The notes under the pieces: generated by a model | The model's input: only the letters and a program-made list of their open reading frames with translations | What the model was told of the DNA's origin: nothing | The model's database searches: none | In this document: one piece after another, positions 29,935 through 45,360 of the stretch | How positions within the stretch are numbered: position 1 is the stretch's first letter | Layout: each line of letters begins with the position of its first letter | Position numbers and translations under genes: made by a program | Assembly: GCA_037349105.1 (NCBI GenBank) | Contig: JAYJMM010000036.1 | Span: forward strand, 6,050,001-6,114,000 | Length of the DNA stretch: 64,000 nt | Origin: Limnomonas spitsbergensis | Taxonomy: Eukaryota > Chlorophyta > Chlorophyceae > Chlamydomonadales | Reading direction: 5' to 3'

Positions 29935-31990
29935 TTCACGCTCATGACGGTCTCAAACCTGCTCACCAGCCAATCATAGCTTCGTAAACAGTCTCTTTAA
30001 AGCCACGGACACGACTGCTCTTGATCACTCTTTCTCCAAGACGACGGCAGAATCGGCGACCGAGCCAAGGTGCGGCGAGACACACCGCTTTCACGGAACC
30101 CTCTTAAGGACAAGGCCTCCGGGGAGATGACCCTGCAACACGCCTTGCGTCGTTTAAAAGCAAACGGCTGGCCATATATAGGAGGGCGATTTCAGGAGAC
30201 CTCTCCCCTCGGCCAAACGACCTGCTCCAACACGCGTCGTTGTTATTTCGTCCGGGTGGAACGCTTGTCCTTGGCTGAAGCCGGCGTCCGGAACCACGCC
30301 AAAAGCTTAATGGCACCCACTTGAGGGTGTTCGACAGCCGCAACCCATAGGAGCTCGCCGTTCACCGACAGCGTTGGCCCACTTTTCCGGGGGCGCGTCA
30401 ATTAGGCCACCGGGCCCAACCGACCGATCGCCCAAGTCGACCGCACCGACCAAGCTCCTCGTCACCACCCTTCGTGGATGGCGCTTCCCGCCATCGATTT
30501 GCTGTATGCGAGACTTGAAGGGCCTCGCTCCTACGGTCTTGTGAGGTTTCTCCTCGTTGTTCCGCTTGGGTAGTTCATGCTTCTTGCCATGCCTATAGGT
30601 TGGCTTGTTTCAAGACGCGACTCGAAGAATCGGCGAGCCCATTTCCGGCAAAGCCTACTGAAATTGGGGCTTGACATGATTGTGCCCCCGGTACACGCCG
30701 GGGTTATTTTACATGCTCGTGCAAAGTCCCGGTCCATGTCTTTCCTTCAAATAACTGATTGCGACTCACATAGCAACTCGGAGATGAACGTTGACCATTA
30801 AGTCTATAGTCAAAGTCGTGGACTACTCGTGGTTGTGCCATATCATGTTCTTTAGAGTCGAGTTTTGACGCATGTCTTTCAAAGATTTATATTGTATGTG
30901 ATCGCTTCTCAACTTCTCATTTTTTGATCACATGCATTTGGATCTCGGTTGTAGTCGAAGAAGGGCCGGTCGAAGACTCGAAAACATCTGCTATAGACAA
31001 GTATCTTACGTTTTTCTGGTATCAACCTCAATCACACGGACTATGCAGCATGTGGAGACGCAAAAAGGACACCTGCCACATTGCCGTTTCTACGCCTCCG
31101 TCGGTAACTGACAATAAACCTTTGCCGTCGTGCTCATCATAATCTTGGGGCTGACTAAACTACGGGTAGATAAAATCGTCCCACACTATCGGCCTTTTTA
31201 AGAACCTCTGCTTGGCCAGGGCCGGCTACAAAGAGAACCTCGCATGTCAAAAACGGTTACTTGGCAGACCCTCGGTGCTTCCCTTGTGCACGGTAAATTC
31301 GCACTTTGACATGTCCCCAACATGCATACTGAATATGTTACTAGTTAAATATTTTGGGGGTGAGCGGGTACATGCGCGATAGAATAACAATTAGCAAAAA
31401 GTGTGTGCGGCCGGTCAGTAACAGGCCCAACCAACTATTTTGTCAGTGCGCGGGGTATTTTCTGTACCTACCATCAAAAACTGATTAAGACTGATTTATG
31501 CCACATCCATTCACATATTGCTGACCGTGTACTTTTCTTTCAAGCATCAAACTAGGTTTTTAAACGAGTCGACAATACGTAGTGGTTGCAAGAGTTGCGC
31601 AAAGTAAATTTTACGACTCACAGAAAGTGTTGTTAAATTGCTTGTTACGAACTTGCTTCGCAACATAACAAGCAACTTGTTTTATAACATACACGTGCAC
31701 AAAGTAGAGTACTTTTTGCTTGCGCAACAAATTTGATCTATTTGTCATCCAAAGGGGTGCGCGGACTCTATTCGATTTCACGGTACAACTATGGTTGAGT
31801 CTGTGCGGACAAGTCGCGATGTACATATCAAGCTCCTAGCACGAGAGGTTGATAGGCTCCCTCTTAAATATATGAGTGCATGTAAGATTCTTGCGCTCTA
31901 CCATCCCACCCTACCTCACTGGGCACACTTGGAGGTTTGCATGCTCCTTGTGCATCCTATTCACCGCTAAAATGTTTAGGTGCGTGCGTG

Positions 31991-32069
31991 TAAGAGTCTT
32001 GCGCTCTGCCAACTGAGCTAACCGGGCAGTCTTCGCCCAATGAGGGGCTCGAACCCTCGACCACAAGAT
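31991..32069 (-). tRNA. trnK-CUU: Permuted tRNA-Lys(CUU), unit 9
   Basis: Consensus copy. Confidence 0.85.
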
Positions 32070-34125
32070 TTCACGCTCATGACGGTCTCAAACCTGCTCA
32101 CCAGCCAATCATAGCTTCGTAAACAGTCTCTTTAAAGCCACGGACACGACTGCTCTTGATCACTCTTTCTCCAAGACGACGGCAGAATCGGCGACCGAGC
32201 CAAGGTGCGGCGAGACACACCGCTTTCACGGAACCCTCTTAAGGACAAGGCCTCCGGGGAGATGACCCTGCAACACGCCTTGCGTCGTTTAAAAGCAAAC
32301 GGCTGGCCATATATAGGAGGGCGATTTCAGGAGACCTCTCCCCTCGGCCAAACGACCTGCTCCAACACGCGTCGTTGTTATTTCGTCCGGGTGGAACGCT
32401 TGTCCTTGGCTGAAGCCGGCGTCCGGAACCACGCCAAAAGCTTAATGGCACCCACTTGAGGGTGTTCGACAGCCGCAACCCATAGGAGCTCGCCGTTCAC
32501 CGACAGCGTTGGCCCACTTTTCCGGGGGCGCGTCAATTAGGCCACCGGGCCCAACCGACCGATCGCCCAAGTCGACCGCACCGACCAAGCTCCTCGTCAC
32601 CACCCTTCGTGGATGGCGCTTCCCGCCATCGATTTGCTGTATGCGAGACTTGAAGGGCCTCGCTCCTACGGTCTTGTGAGGTTTCTCCTCGTTGTTCCGC
32701 TTGGGTAGTTCATGCTTCTTGCCATGCCTATAGGTTGGCTTGTTTCAAGACGCGACTCGAAGAATCGGCGAGCCCATTTCCGGCAAAGCCTACTGAAATT
32801 GGGGCTTGACATGATTGTGCCCCCGGTACACGCCGGGGTTATTTTACATGCTCGTGCAAAGTCCCGGTCCATGTCTTTCCTTCAAATAACTGATTGCGAC
32901 TCACATAGCAACTCGGAGATGAACGTTGACCATTAAGTCTATAGTCAAAGTCGTGGACTACTCGTGGTTGTGCCATATCATGTTCTTTAGAGTCGAGTTT
33001 TGACGCATGTCTTTCAAAGATTTATATTGTATGTGATCGCTTCTCAACTTCTCATTTTTTGATCACATGCATTTGGATCTCGGTTGTAGTCGAAGAAGGG
33101 CCGGTCGAAGACTCGAAAACATCTGCTATAGACAAGTATCTTACGTTTTTCTGGTATCAACCTCAATCACACGGACTATGCAGCATGTGGAGACGCAAAA
33201 AGGACACCTGCCACATTGCCGTTTCTACGCCTCCGTCGGTAACTGACAATAAACCTTTGCCGTCGTGCTCATCATAATCTTGGGGCTGACTAAACTACGG
33301 GTAGATAAAATCGTCCCACACTATCGGCCTTTTTAAGAACCTCTGCTTGGCCAGGGCCGGCTACAAAGAGAACCTCGCATGTCAAAAACGGTTACTTGGC
33401 AGACCCTCGGTGCTTCCCTTGTGCACGGTAAATTCGCACTTTGACATGTCCCCAACATGCATACTGAATATGTTACTAGTTAAATATTTTGGGGGTGAGC
33501 GGGTACATGCGCGATAGAATAACAATTAGCAAAAAGTGTGTGCGGCCGGTCAGTAACAGGCCCAACCAACTATTTTGTCAGTGCGCGGGGTATTTTCTGT
33601 ACCTACCATCAAAAACTGATTAAGACTGATTTATGCCACATCCATTCACATATTGCTGACCGTGTACTTTTCTTTCAAGCATCAAACTAGGTTTTTAAAC
33701 GAGTCGACAATACGTAGTGGTTGCAAGAGTTGCGCAAAGTAAATTTTACGACTCACAGAAAGTGTTGTTAAATTGCTTGTTACGAACTTGCTTCGCAACA
33801 TAACAAGCAACTTGTTTTATAACATACACGTGCACAAAGTAGAGTACTTTTTGCTTGCGCAACAAATTTGATCTATTTGTCATCCAAAGGGGTGCGCGGA
33901 CTCTATTCGATTTCACGGTACAACTATGGTTGAGTCTGTGCGGACAAGTCGCGATGTACATATCAAGCTCCTAGCACGAGAGGTTGATAGGCTCCCTCTT
34001 AAATATATGAGTGCATGTAAGATTCTTGCGCTCTACCATCCCACCCTACCTCACTGGGCACACTTGGAGGTTTGCATGCTCCTTGTGCATCCTATTCACC
34101 GCTAAAATGTTTAGGTGCGTGCGTG

Positions 34126-34204
34126 TAAGAGTCTTGCGCTCTGCCAACTGAGCTAACCGGGCAGTCTTCGCCCAATGAGGGGCTCGAACCCTCGACCACA
34201 AGAT
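34126..34204 (-). tRNA. trnK-CUU: Permuted tRNA-Lys(CUU), unit 10
   Basis: Consensus copy. Confidence 0.85.
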
Positions 34205-36260
34205 TTCACGCTCATGACGGTCTCAAACCTGCTCACCAGCCAATCATAGCTTCGTAAACAGTCTCTTTAAAGCCACGGACACGACTGCTCTTGATCACTC
34301 TTTCTCCAAGACGACGGCAGAATCGGCGACCGAGCCAAGGTGCGGCGAGACACACCGCTTTCACGGAACCCTCTTAAGGACAAGGCCTCCGGGGAGATGA
34401 CCCTGCAACACGCCTTGCGTCGTTTAAAAGCAAACGGCTGGCCATATATAGGAGGGCGATTTCAGGAGACCTCTCCCCTCGGCCAAACGACCTGCTCCAA
34501 CACGCGTCGTTGTTATTTCGTCCGGGTGGAACGCTTGTCCTTGGCTGAAGCCGGCGTCCGGAACCACGCCAAAAGCTTAATGGCACCCACTTGAGGGTGT
34601 TCGACAGCCGCAACCCATAGGAGCTCGCCGTTCACCGACAGCGTTGGCCCACTTTTCCGGGGGCGCGTCAATTAGGCCACCGGGCCCAACCGACCGATCG
34701 CCCAAGTCGACCGCACCGACCAAGCTCCTCGTCACCACCCTTCGTGGATGGCGCTTCCCGCCATCGATTTGCTGTATGCGAGACTTGAAGGGCCTCGCTC
34801 CTACGGTCTTGTGAGGTTTCTCCTCGTTGTTCCGCTTGGGTAGTTCATGCTTCTTGCCATGCCTATAGGTTGGCTTGTTTCAAGACGCGACTCGAAGAAT
34901 CGGCGAGCCCATTTCCGGCAAAGCCTACTGAAATTGGGGCTTGACATGATTGTGCCCCCGGTACACGCCGGGGTTATTTTACATGCTCGTGCAAAGTCCC
35001 GGTCCATGTCTTTCCTTCAAATAACTGATTGCGACTCACATAGCAACTCGGAGATGAACGTTGACCATTAAGTCTATAGTCAAAGTCGTGGACTACTCGT
35101 GGTTGTGCCATATCATGTTCTTTAGAGTCGAGTTTTGACGCATGTCTTTCAAAGATTTATATTGTATGTGATCGCTTCTCAACTTCTCATTTTTTGATCA
35201 CATGCATTTGGATCTCGGTTGTAGTCGAAGAAGGGCCGGTCGAAGACTCGAAAACATCTGCTATAGACAAGTATCTTACGTTTTTCTGGTATCAACCTCA
35301 ATCACACGGACTATGCAGCATGTGGAGACGCAAAAAGGACACCTGCCACATTGCCGTTTCTACGCCTCCGTCGGTAACTGACAATAAACCTTTGCCGTCG
35401 TGCTCATCATAATCTTGGGGCTGACTAAACTACGGGTAGATAAAATCGTCCCACACTATCGGCCTTTTTAAGAACCTCTGCTTGGCCAGGGCCGGCTACA
35501 AAGAGAACCTCGCATGTCAAAAACGGTTACTTGGCAGACCCTCGGTGCTTCCCTTGTGCACGGTAAATTCGCACTTTGACATGTCCCCAACATGCATACT
35601 GAATATGTTACTAGTTAAATATTTTGGGGGTGAGCGGGTACATGCGCGATAGAATAACAATTAGCAAAAAGTGTGTGCGGCCGGTCAGTAACAGGCCCAA
35701 CCAACTATTTTGTCAGTGCGCGGGGTATTTTCTGTACCTACCATCAAAAACTGATTAAGACTGATTTATGCCACATCCATTCACATATTGCTGACCGTGT
35801 ACTTTTCTTTCAAGCATCAAACTAGGTTTTTAAACGAGTCGACAATACGTAGTGGTTGCAAGAGTTGCGCAAAGTAAATTTTACGACTCACAGAAAGTGT
35901 TGTTAAATTGCTTGTTACGAACTTGCTTCGCAACATAACAAGCAACTTGTTTTATAACATACACGTGCACAAAGTAGAGTACTTTTTGCTTGCGCAACAA
36001 ATTTGATCTATTTGTCATCCAAAGGGGTGCGCGGACTCTATTCGATTTCACGGTACAACTATGGTTGAGTCTGTGCGGACAAGTCGCGATGTACATATCA
36101 AGCTCCTAGCACGAGAGGTTGATAGGCTCCCTCTTAAATATATGAGTGCATGTAAGATTCTTGCGCTCTACCATCCCACCCTACCTCACTGGGCACACTT
36201 GGAGGTTTGCATGCTCCTTGTGCATCCTATTCACCGCTAAAATGTTTAGGTGCGTGCGTG

Positions 36261-36339
36261 TAAGAGTCTTGCGCTCTGCCAACTGAGCTAACCGGGCAGT
36301 CTTCGCCCAATGAGGGGCTCGAACCCTCGACCACAAGAT
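36261..36339 (-). tRNA. trnK-CUU: Permuted tRNA-Lys(CUU), unit 11
   Basis: Consensus copy. Confidence 0.85.
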
Positions 36340-38395
36340 TTCACGCTCATGACGGTCTCAAACCTGCTCACCAGCCAATCATAGCTTCGTAAACAGTCTC
36401 TTTAAAGCCACGGACACGACTGCTCTTGATCACTCTTTCTCCAAGACGACGGCAGAATCGGCGACCGAGCCAAGGTGCGGCGAGACACACCGCTTTCACG
36501 GAACCCTCTTAAGGACAAGGCCTCCGGGGAGATGACCCTGCAACACGCCTTGCGTCGTTTAAAAGCAAACGGCTGGCCATATATAGGAGGGCGATTTCAG
36601 GAGACCTCTCCCCTCGGCCAAACGACCTGCTCCAACACGCGTCGTTGTTATTTCGTCCGGGTGGAACGCTTGTCCTTGGCTGAAGCCGGCGTCCGGAACC
36701 ACGCCAAAAGCTTAATGGCACCCACTTGAGGGTGTTCGACAGCCGCAACCCATAGGAGCTCGCCGTTCACCGACAGCGTTGGCCCACTTTTCCGGGGGCG
36801 CGTCAATTAGGCCACCGGGCCCAACCGACCGATCGCCCAAGTCGACCGCACCGACCAAGCTCCTCGTCACCACCCTTCGTGGATGGCGCTTCCCGCCATC
36901 GATTTGCTGTATGCGAGACTTGAAGGGCCTCGCTCCTACGGTCTTGTGAGGTTTCTCCTCGTTGTTCCGCTTGGGTAGTTCATGCTTCTTGCCATGCCTA
37001 TAGGTTGGCTTGTTTCAAGACGCGACTCGAAGAATCGGCGAGCCCATTTCCGGCAAAGCCTACTGAAATTGGGGCTTGACATGATTGTGCCCCCGGTACA
37101 CGCCGGGGTTATTTTACATGCTCGTGCAAAGTCCCGGTCCATGTCTTTCCTTCAAATAACTGATTGCGACTCACATAGCAACTCGGAGATGAACGTTGAC
37201 CATTAAGTCTATAGTCAAAGTCGTGGACTACTCGTGGTTGTGCCATATCATGTTCTTTAGAGTCGAGTTTTGACGCATGTCTTTCAAAGATTTATATTGT
37301 ATGTGATCGCTTCTCAACTTCTCATTTTTTGATCACATGCATTTGGATCTCGGTTGTAGTCGAAGAAGGGCCGGTCGAAGACTCGAAAACATCTGCTATA
37401 GACAAGTATCTTACGTTTTTCTGGTATCAACCTCAATCACACGGACTATGCAGCATGTGGAGACGCAAAAAGGACACCTGCCACATTGCCGTTTCTACGC
37501 CTCCGTCGGTAACTGACAATAAACCTTTGCCGTCGTGCTCATCATAATCTTGGGGCTGACTAAACTACGGGTAGATAAAATCGTCCCACACTATCGGCCT
37601 TTTTAAGAACCTCTGCTTGGCCAGGGCCGGCTACAAAGAGAACCTCGCATGTCAAAAACGGTTACTTGGCAGACCCTCGGTGCTTCCCTTGTGCACGGTA
37701 AATTCGCACTTTGACATGTCCCCAACATGCATACTGAATATGTTACTAGTTAAATATTTTGGGGGTGAGCGGGTACATGCGCGATAGAATAACAATTAGC
37801 AAAAAGTGTGTGCGGCCGGTCAGTAACAGGCCCAACCAACTATTTTGTCAGTGCGCGGGGTATTTTCTGTACCTACCATCAAAAACTGATTAAGACTGAT
37901 TTATGCCACATCCATTCACATATTGCTGACCGTGTACTTTTCTTTCAAGCATCAAACTAGGTTTTTAAACGAGTCGACAATACGTAGTGGTTGCAAGAGT
38001 TGCGCAAAGTAAATTTTACGACTCACAGAAAGTGTTGTTAAATTGCTTGTTACGAACTTGCTTCGCAACATAACAAGCAACTTGTTTTATAACATACACG
38101 TGCACAAAGTAGAGTACTTTTTGCTTGCGCAACAAATTTGATCTATTTGTCATCCAAAGGGGTGCGCGGACTCTATTCGATTTCACGGTACAACTATGGT
38201 TGAGTCTGTGCGGACAAGTCGCGATGTACATATCAAGCTCCTAGCACGAGAGGTTGATAGGCTCCCTCTTAAATATATGAGTGCATGTAAGATTCTTGCG
38301 CTCTACCATCCCACCCTACCTCACTGGGCACACTTGGAGGTTTGCATGCTCCTTGTGCATCCTATTCACCGCTAAAATGTTTAGGTGCGTGCGTG

Positions 38396-38474
38396 TAAGA
38401 GTCTTGCGCTCTGCCAACTGAGCTAACCGGGCAGTCTTCGCCCAATGAGGGGCTCGAACCCTCGACCACAAGAT
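38396..38474 (-). tRNA. trnK-CUU: Permuted tRNA-Lys(CUU), unit 12
   Basis: Consensus copy. Confidence 0.85.
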
Positions 38475-40530
38475 TTCACGCTCATGACGGTCTCAAACCT
38501 GCTCACCAGCCAATCATAGCTTCGTAAACAGTCTCTTTAAAGCCACGGACACGACTGCTCTTGATCACTCTTTCTCCAAGACGACGGCAGAATCGGCGAC
38601 CGAGCCAAGGTGCGGCGAGACACACCGCTTTCACGGAACCCTCTTAAGGACAAGGCCTCCGGGGAGATGACCCTGCAACACGCCTTGCGTCGTTTAAAAG
38701 CAAACGGCTGGCCATATATAGGAGGGCGATTTCAGGAGACCTCTCCCCTCGGCCAAACGACCTGCTCCAACACGCGTCGTTGTTATTTCGTCCGGGTGGA
38801 ACGCTTGTCCTTGGCTGAAGCCGGCGTCCGGAACCACGCCAAAAGCTTAATGGCACCCACTTGAGGGTGTTCGACAGCCGCAACCCATAGGAGCTCGCCG
38901 TTCACCGACAGCGTTGGCCCACTTTTCCGGGGGCGCGTCAATTAGGCCACCGGGCCCAACCGACCGATCGCCCAAGTCGACCGCACCGACCAAGCTCCTC
39001 GTCACCACCCTTCGTGGATGGCGCTTCCCGCCATCGATTTGCTGTATGCGAGACTTGAAGGGCCTCGCTCCTACGGTCTTGTGAGGTTTCTCCTCGTTGT
39101 TCCGCTTGGGTAGTTCATGCTTCTTGCCATGCCTATAGGTTGGCTTGTTTCAAGACGCGACTCGAAGAATCGGCGAGCCCATTTCCGGCAAAGCCTACTG
39201 AAATTGGGGCTTGACATGATTGTGCCCCCGGTACACGCCGGGGTTATTTTACATGCTCGTGCAAAGTCCCGGTCCATGTCTTTCCTTCAAATAACTGATT
39301 GCGACTCACATAGCAACTCGGAGATGAACGTTGACCATTAAGTCTATAGTCAAAGTCGTGGACTACTCGTGGTTGTGCCATATCATGTTCTTTAGAGTCG
39401 AGTTTTGACGCATGTCTTTCAAAGATTTATATTGTATGTGATCGCTTCTCAACTTCTCATTTTTTGATCACATGCATTTGGATCTCGGTTGTAGTCGAAG
39501 AAGGGCCGGTCGAAGACTCGAAAACATCTGCTATAGACAAGTATCTTACGTTTTTCTGGTATCAACCTCAATCACACGGACTATGCAGCATGTGGAGACG
39601 CAAAAAGGACACCTGCCACATTGCCGTTTCTACGCCTCCGTCGGTAACTGACAATAAACCTTTGCCGTCGTGCTCATCATAATCTTGGGGCTGACTAAAC
39701 TACGGGTAGATAAAATCGTCCCACACTATCGGCCTTTTTAAGAACCTCTGCTTGGCCAGGGCCGGCTACAAAGAGAACCTCGCATGTCAAAAACGGTTAC
39801 TTGGCAGACCCTCGGTGCTTCCCTTGTGCACGGTAAATTCGCACTTTGACATGTCCCCAACATGCATACTGAATATGTTACTAGTTAAATATTTTGGGGG
39901 TGAGCGGGTACATGCGCGATAGAATAACAATTAGCAAAAAGTGTGTGCGGCCGGTCAGTAACAGGCCCAACCAACTATTTTGTCAGTGCGCGGGGTATTT
40001 TCTGTACCTACCATCAAAAACTGATTAAGACTGATTTATGCCACATCCATTCACATATTGCTGACCGTGTACTTTTCTTTCAAGCATCAAACTAGGTTTT
40101 TAAACGAGTCGACAATACGTAGTGGTTGCAAGAGTTGCGCAAAGTAAATTTTACGACTCACAGAAAGTGTTGTTAAATTGCTTGTTACGAACTTGCTTCG
40201 CAACATAACAAGCAACTTGTTTTATAACATACACGTGCACAAAGTAGAGTACTTTTTGCTTGCGCAACAAATTTGATCTATTTGTCATCCAAAGGGGTGC
40301 GCGGACTCTATTCGATTTCACGGTACAACTATGGTTGAGTCTGTGCGGACAAGTCGCGATGTACATATCAAGCTCCTAGCACGAGAGGTTGATAGGCTCC
40401 CTCTTAAATATATGAGTGCATGTAAGATTCTTGCGCTCTACCATCCCACCCTACCTCACTGGGCACACTTGGAGGTTTGCATGCTCCTTGTGCATCCTAT
40501 TCACCGCTAAAATGTTTAGGTGCGTGCGTG

Positions 40531-40609
40531 TAAGAGTCTTGCGCTCTGCCAACTGAGCTAACCGGGCAGTCTTCGCCCAATGAGGGGCTCGAACCCTCGA
40601 CCACAAGAT
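40531..40609 (-). tRNA. trnK-CUU: Permuted tRNA-Lys(CUU), unit 13
   Basis: Consensus copy. Confidence 0.85.
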
Positions 40610-42665
40610 TTCACGCTCATGACGGTCTCAAACCTGCTCACCAGCCAATCATAGCTTCGTAAACAGTCTCTTTAAAGCCACGGACACGACTGCTCTTGAT
40701 CACTCTTTCTCCAAGACGACGGCAGAATCGGCGACCGAGCCAAGGTGCGGCGAGACACACCGCTTTCACGGAACCCTCTTAAGGACAAGGCCTCCGGGGA
40801 GATGACCCTGCAACACGCCTTGCGTCGTTTAAAAGCAAACGGCTGGCCATATATAGGAGGGCGATTTCAGGAGACCTCTCCCCTCGGCCAAACGACCTGC
40901 TCCAACACGCGTCGTTGTTATTTCGTCCGGGTGGAACGCTTGTCCTTGGCTGAAGCCGGCGTCCGGAACCACGCCAAAAGCTTAATGGCACCCACTTGAG
41001 GGTGTTCGACAGCCGCAACCCATAGGAGCTCGCCGTTCACCGACAGCGTTGGCCCACTTTTCCGGGGGCGCGTCAATTAGGCCACCGGGCCCAACCGACC
41101 GATCGCCCAAGTCGACCGCACCGACCAAGCTCCTCGTCACCACCCTTCGTGGATGGCGCTTCCCGCCATCGATTTGCTGTATGCGAGACTTGAAGGGCCT
41201 CGCTCCTACGGTCTTGTGAGGTTTCTCCTCGTTGTTCCGCTTGGGTAGTTCATGCTTCTTGCCATGCCTATAGGTTGGCTTGTTTCAAGACGCGACTCGA
41301 AGAATCGGCGAGCCCATTTCCGGCAAAGCCTACTGAAATTGGGGCTTGACATGATTGTGCCCCCGGTACACGCCGGGGTTATTTTACATGCTCGTGCAAA
41401 GTCCCGGTCCATGTCTTTCCTTCAAATAACTGATTGCGACTCACATAGCAACTCGGAGATGAACGTTGACCATTAAGTCTATAGTCAAAGTCGTGGACTA
41501 CTCGTGGTTGTGCCATATCATGTTCTTTAGAGTCGAGTTTTGACGCATGTCTTTCAAAGATTTATATTGTATGTGATCGCTTCTCAACTTCTCATTTTTT
41601 GATCACATGCATTTGGATCTCGGTTGTAGTCGAAGAAGGGCCGGTCGAAGACTCGAAAACATCTGCTATAGACAAGTATCTTACGTTTTTCTGGTATCAA
41701 CCTCAATCACACGGACTATGCAGCATGTGGAGACGCAAAAAGGACACCTGCCACATTGCCGTTTCTACGCCTCCGTCGGTAACTGACAATAAACCTTTGC
41801 CGTCGTGCTCATCATAATCTTGGGGCTGACTAAACTACGGGTAGATAAAATCGTCCCACACTATCGGCCTTTTTAAGAACCTCTGCCTGGCCAGGGCCGG
41901 CTACAAAGAGAACCTCGCATGTCAAAAACGGTTACTTGGCAGACCCTCGGTGCTTCCCTTGTGCACGGTAAATTCGCACTTTGACATGTCCCCAACATGC
42001 ATACTGAATATGTTACTAGTTAAATATTTTGGGGGTGAGCGGGTACATGCGCGATAGAATAACAATTAGCAAAAAGTGTGTGCGGCCGGTCAGTAACAGG
42101 CCCAACCAACTATTTTGTCAGTGCGCGGGGTATTTTCTGTACCTACCATCAAAAACTGATTAGGACTGATTTATGCCACATCCATTCACATATTGCTGAC
42201 CGTGTACTTTTCTTTCAAGCATCAAACTAGGTTTTTAAACGAGTCGACAATACGTAGTGGTTGCAAGAGTTGCGCAAAGTAAATTTTACGACTCACAGAA
42301 AGTGTTGTTAAATTGCTTGTTACGAACTTGCTTCGCAACATAACAAGCAACTAGTTTTATAACATACACGTGCACAAAGTAGAGTACTTTTTGCTTGCGC
42401 AACAAATTTGATCTATTTGTCATCCAAAGGGGTGCGCGGACTCTATTCGATTTCACGGTACAACTATGGTTGAGTCTGTGCGGACAAGTCGCGATGTACA
42501 TATCAAGCTCCTAGCACGAGAGGTTGATAGGCTCCCTCTTAAATATATGAGTGCATGTAAGATTCTTGCGCTCTACCATCCCACCCTACCTCACTGGGCA
42601 CACTTGGAGGTTTGCATGCTCCTTGTGCATCCTATTCACCGCTAAAATGTTTAGGTGCGTGCGTG

Positions 42666-42744
42666 TAAGAGTCTTGCGCTCTGCCAACTGAGCTAACCGG
42701 GCAGTCTTCGCCCAATGAGGGGCTCGAACCCTCGACCACAAGAT
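42666..42744 (-). tRNA. trnK-CUU: Permuted tRNA-Lys(CUU), unit 14
   Basis: Consensus copy. Confidence 0.85.
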
Positions 42745-44800
42745 TTCACGCTCATGACGGTCTCAAACCTGCTCACCAGCCAATCATAGCTTCGTAAACA
42801 GTCTCTTTAAAGCCACGGACACGACTGCTCTTGATCACTCTTTCTCCAAGACGACGGCAGAATCGGCGACCGAGCCAAGGTGCGGCGAGACACACCGCTT
42901 TCACGGAACCCTCTTAAGGACAAGGCCTCCGGGGAGATGACCCTGCAACACGCCTTGCGTCGTTTAAAAGCAAACGGCTGGCCATATATAGGAGGGCGAT
43001 TTCAGGAGACCTCTCCCCTCGGCCAAACGACCTGCTCCAACACGCGTCGTTGTTATTTCGTCCGGGTGGAACGCTTGTCCTTGGCTGAGGCCGGCGTCCG
43101 GAACCACGCCAAAAGCTTAATGGCACCCACTTGAGGGTGTTCGACAGCCGCAACCCATAGGAGCTCGCCGTTCACCGACATCGTTGGCCCACTTTTCCGG
43201 GGGCGCGTCAATTAGGCCACCGGGCCCAACCGACCGATCGCCCAAGTCGACCGCACCGACCAAGCTCCTCGTCACCACCCTTCGTGGATGGCGCTTCCCG
43301 CCATCGATTTGCTGTATGCGAGACTTGAAGGGCCTCGCTCCTACGGTCTTGTGAGGTTTCTCCTCGTTGTTCCGCTTGGGTAGTTCATGCTTCTTGCCAT
43401 GCCTATAGGTTGGCTTGTTTCAAGACGCGACTCGAAGAATCGGCGAGCCCATTTCCGGCAAAGCCTACTGAAATTGGGGCTTGACATGATTGTGCCCCCG
43501 GTACACGCCGGGGTTATTTTACATGCTCGTGCAAAGTCCCGGTCCATGTCTTTCCTTCAAATAACTGATTGCGACTCACATAGCAACTCGGAGATGAACG
43601 TTGACCATTAAGTCTATAGTCAAAGTCGTGGACTACTCGTGGTTGTGCCATATCATGTTCTTTAGAGTCGAGTTTTGACGCATGTCTTTCAAAGATTTAT
43701 ATTGTATGTGATCGCTTCTCAACTTCTCATTTTTTGATCACATGCATTTGGATCTCGGTTGTAGTCGAAGAAGGGCCGGTCGAAGACTCGAAAACATCTG
43801 CTATAGACAAGTATCTTACGTTTTTCTGGTATCAACCTCAATCACACGGACTATGCAGCATGTGGAGACGCAAAAAGGACACCTGCCACATTGCCGTTTC
43901 TACGCCTCCGTCGGTAACTGACAATAAACCTTTGCCGTCGTGCTCATCATAATCTTGGGGCTGACTAAACTACGGGTAGATAAAATCGTCCCACACTATC
44001 GGCCTTTTTAAGAACCTCTGCCTGGCCAGGGCCGGCTACAAAGAGAACCTCGCATGTAAAAAACGGTTACTTGGCAGACCCTCGGTGCTTCCCTTGTGCA
44101 CGGTAAATTCGCACTTTGACATGTCCCCAACATGCATACTGAATATGTTACTAGTTAAATATTTTGGGGGTGAGCGGGTACATGCGCGATAGAATAACAA
44201 TTAGCAAAAAGTGTGTGCGGCCGGTCAGTAACAGGCCCAACCAACTATTTTGTCAGTGCGCGGGGTATTTTCTGTACCTACCATCAAAAACTGATTAGGA
44301 CTGATTTATGCCACATCCATTCACATATTGCTGACCGTGTACTTTTCTTTCAAGCATCAAACTAGGTTTTTAAACGAGTCGACAATACGTAGTGGTTGCA
44401 AGAGTTGCGCAAAGTAAATTTTACGACTCACAGAAAGTGTTGTTAAATTGCTTGTTACGAACTTGCTTCGCAACATAACAAGCAACTTGTTTTATAACAT
44501 ACACGTGCACAAAGTAGAGTACTTTTTGCTTGTGCAACAAATTTGATATATTTGTCATCCAAAGGGGTGCGCGGACTCTATTCGATTTCACGGTACAACT
44601 ATGGTTGAGTCTGTGCGGACAAGTCGCGATGTACATATCAAGCTCCTAGCACGAGAGGTTGATAGGCTCCCTCTTAAATATATGAGTGCATGTAAGATTC
44701 TTGCGCTCTACCATCCCACCCTACCTCACTGGGCACACTTGGAGGTTTGCATGCTCCTTGTGCATCCTATTCACCGCTAAAATGTTTAGGTGCGTGCGTG

Positions 44801-44879
44801 TAAGAGTCTTGCGCTCTGCCAACTGAGCTAACCGGGCAGTCTTCGCCCAATGAGGGGCTCGAACCCTCGACCACAAGAT
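44801..44879 (-). tRNA. trnK-CUU: Permuted tRNA-Lys(CUU), unit 15
   Basis: Consensus tRNA in the first of the five units that lack 68 bp elsewhere. Confidence 0.85.
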
Positions 44880-45360
44880 TTCACGCTCATGACGGTCTCA
44901 AACCTGCTCACCAACCAATCATAGCTTCGTAAACAGTCTCTTTAAAGCCACGGACACGACTGCTCTTGATCACTCTTTCTCCAAGACGACGGCAGAATCG
45001 GCGACCGAGCCAAGGTGCGGCGAGACACACCGCTTTCACGGAACCCTCTTAAGGACAAGGCCTCCGGGGAGATGACCCTGCAACACGCCTTGCGTCGTTT
45101 AAAAGCAAACGGCTGGCCATATATAGGAGGGCGATTTCAGGAGACCTCTCCCCTCGGCCAAACGACCTGTTCCAACACGCGTCGTTGTTATTTCGTCCGG
45201 GTGGAACGCTTGTCCTTGGCTGAGGCCGGCGTCCGGAACCACGCCAAAAGCTCAATGGCACCCACTTGAGGGTGTTCGACAGCCGCAACCCATAGGAGCT
45301 CGCCGTTCACCGACAGCGTTGGCCCACTTTTCCGGGGGCGCGTCAATTAGGCCACCGGGC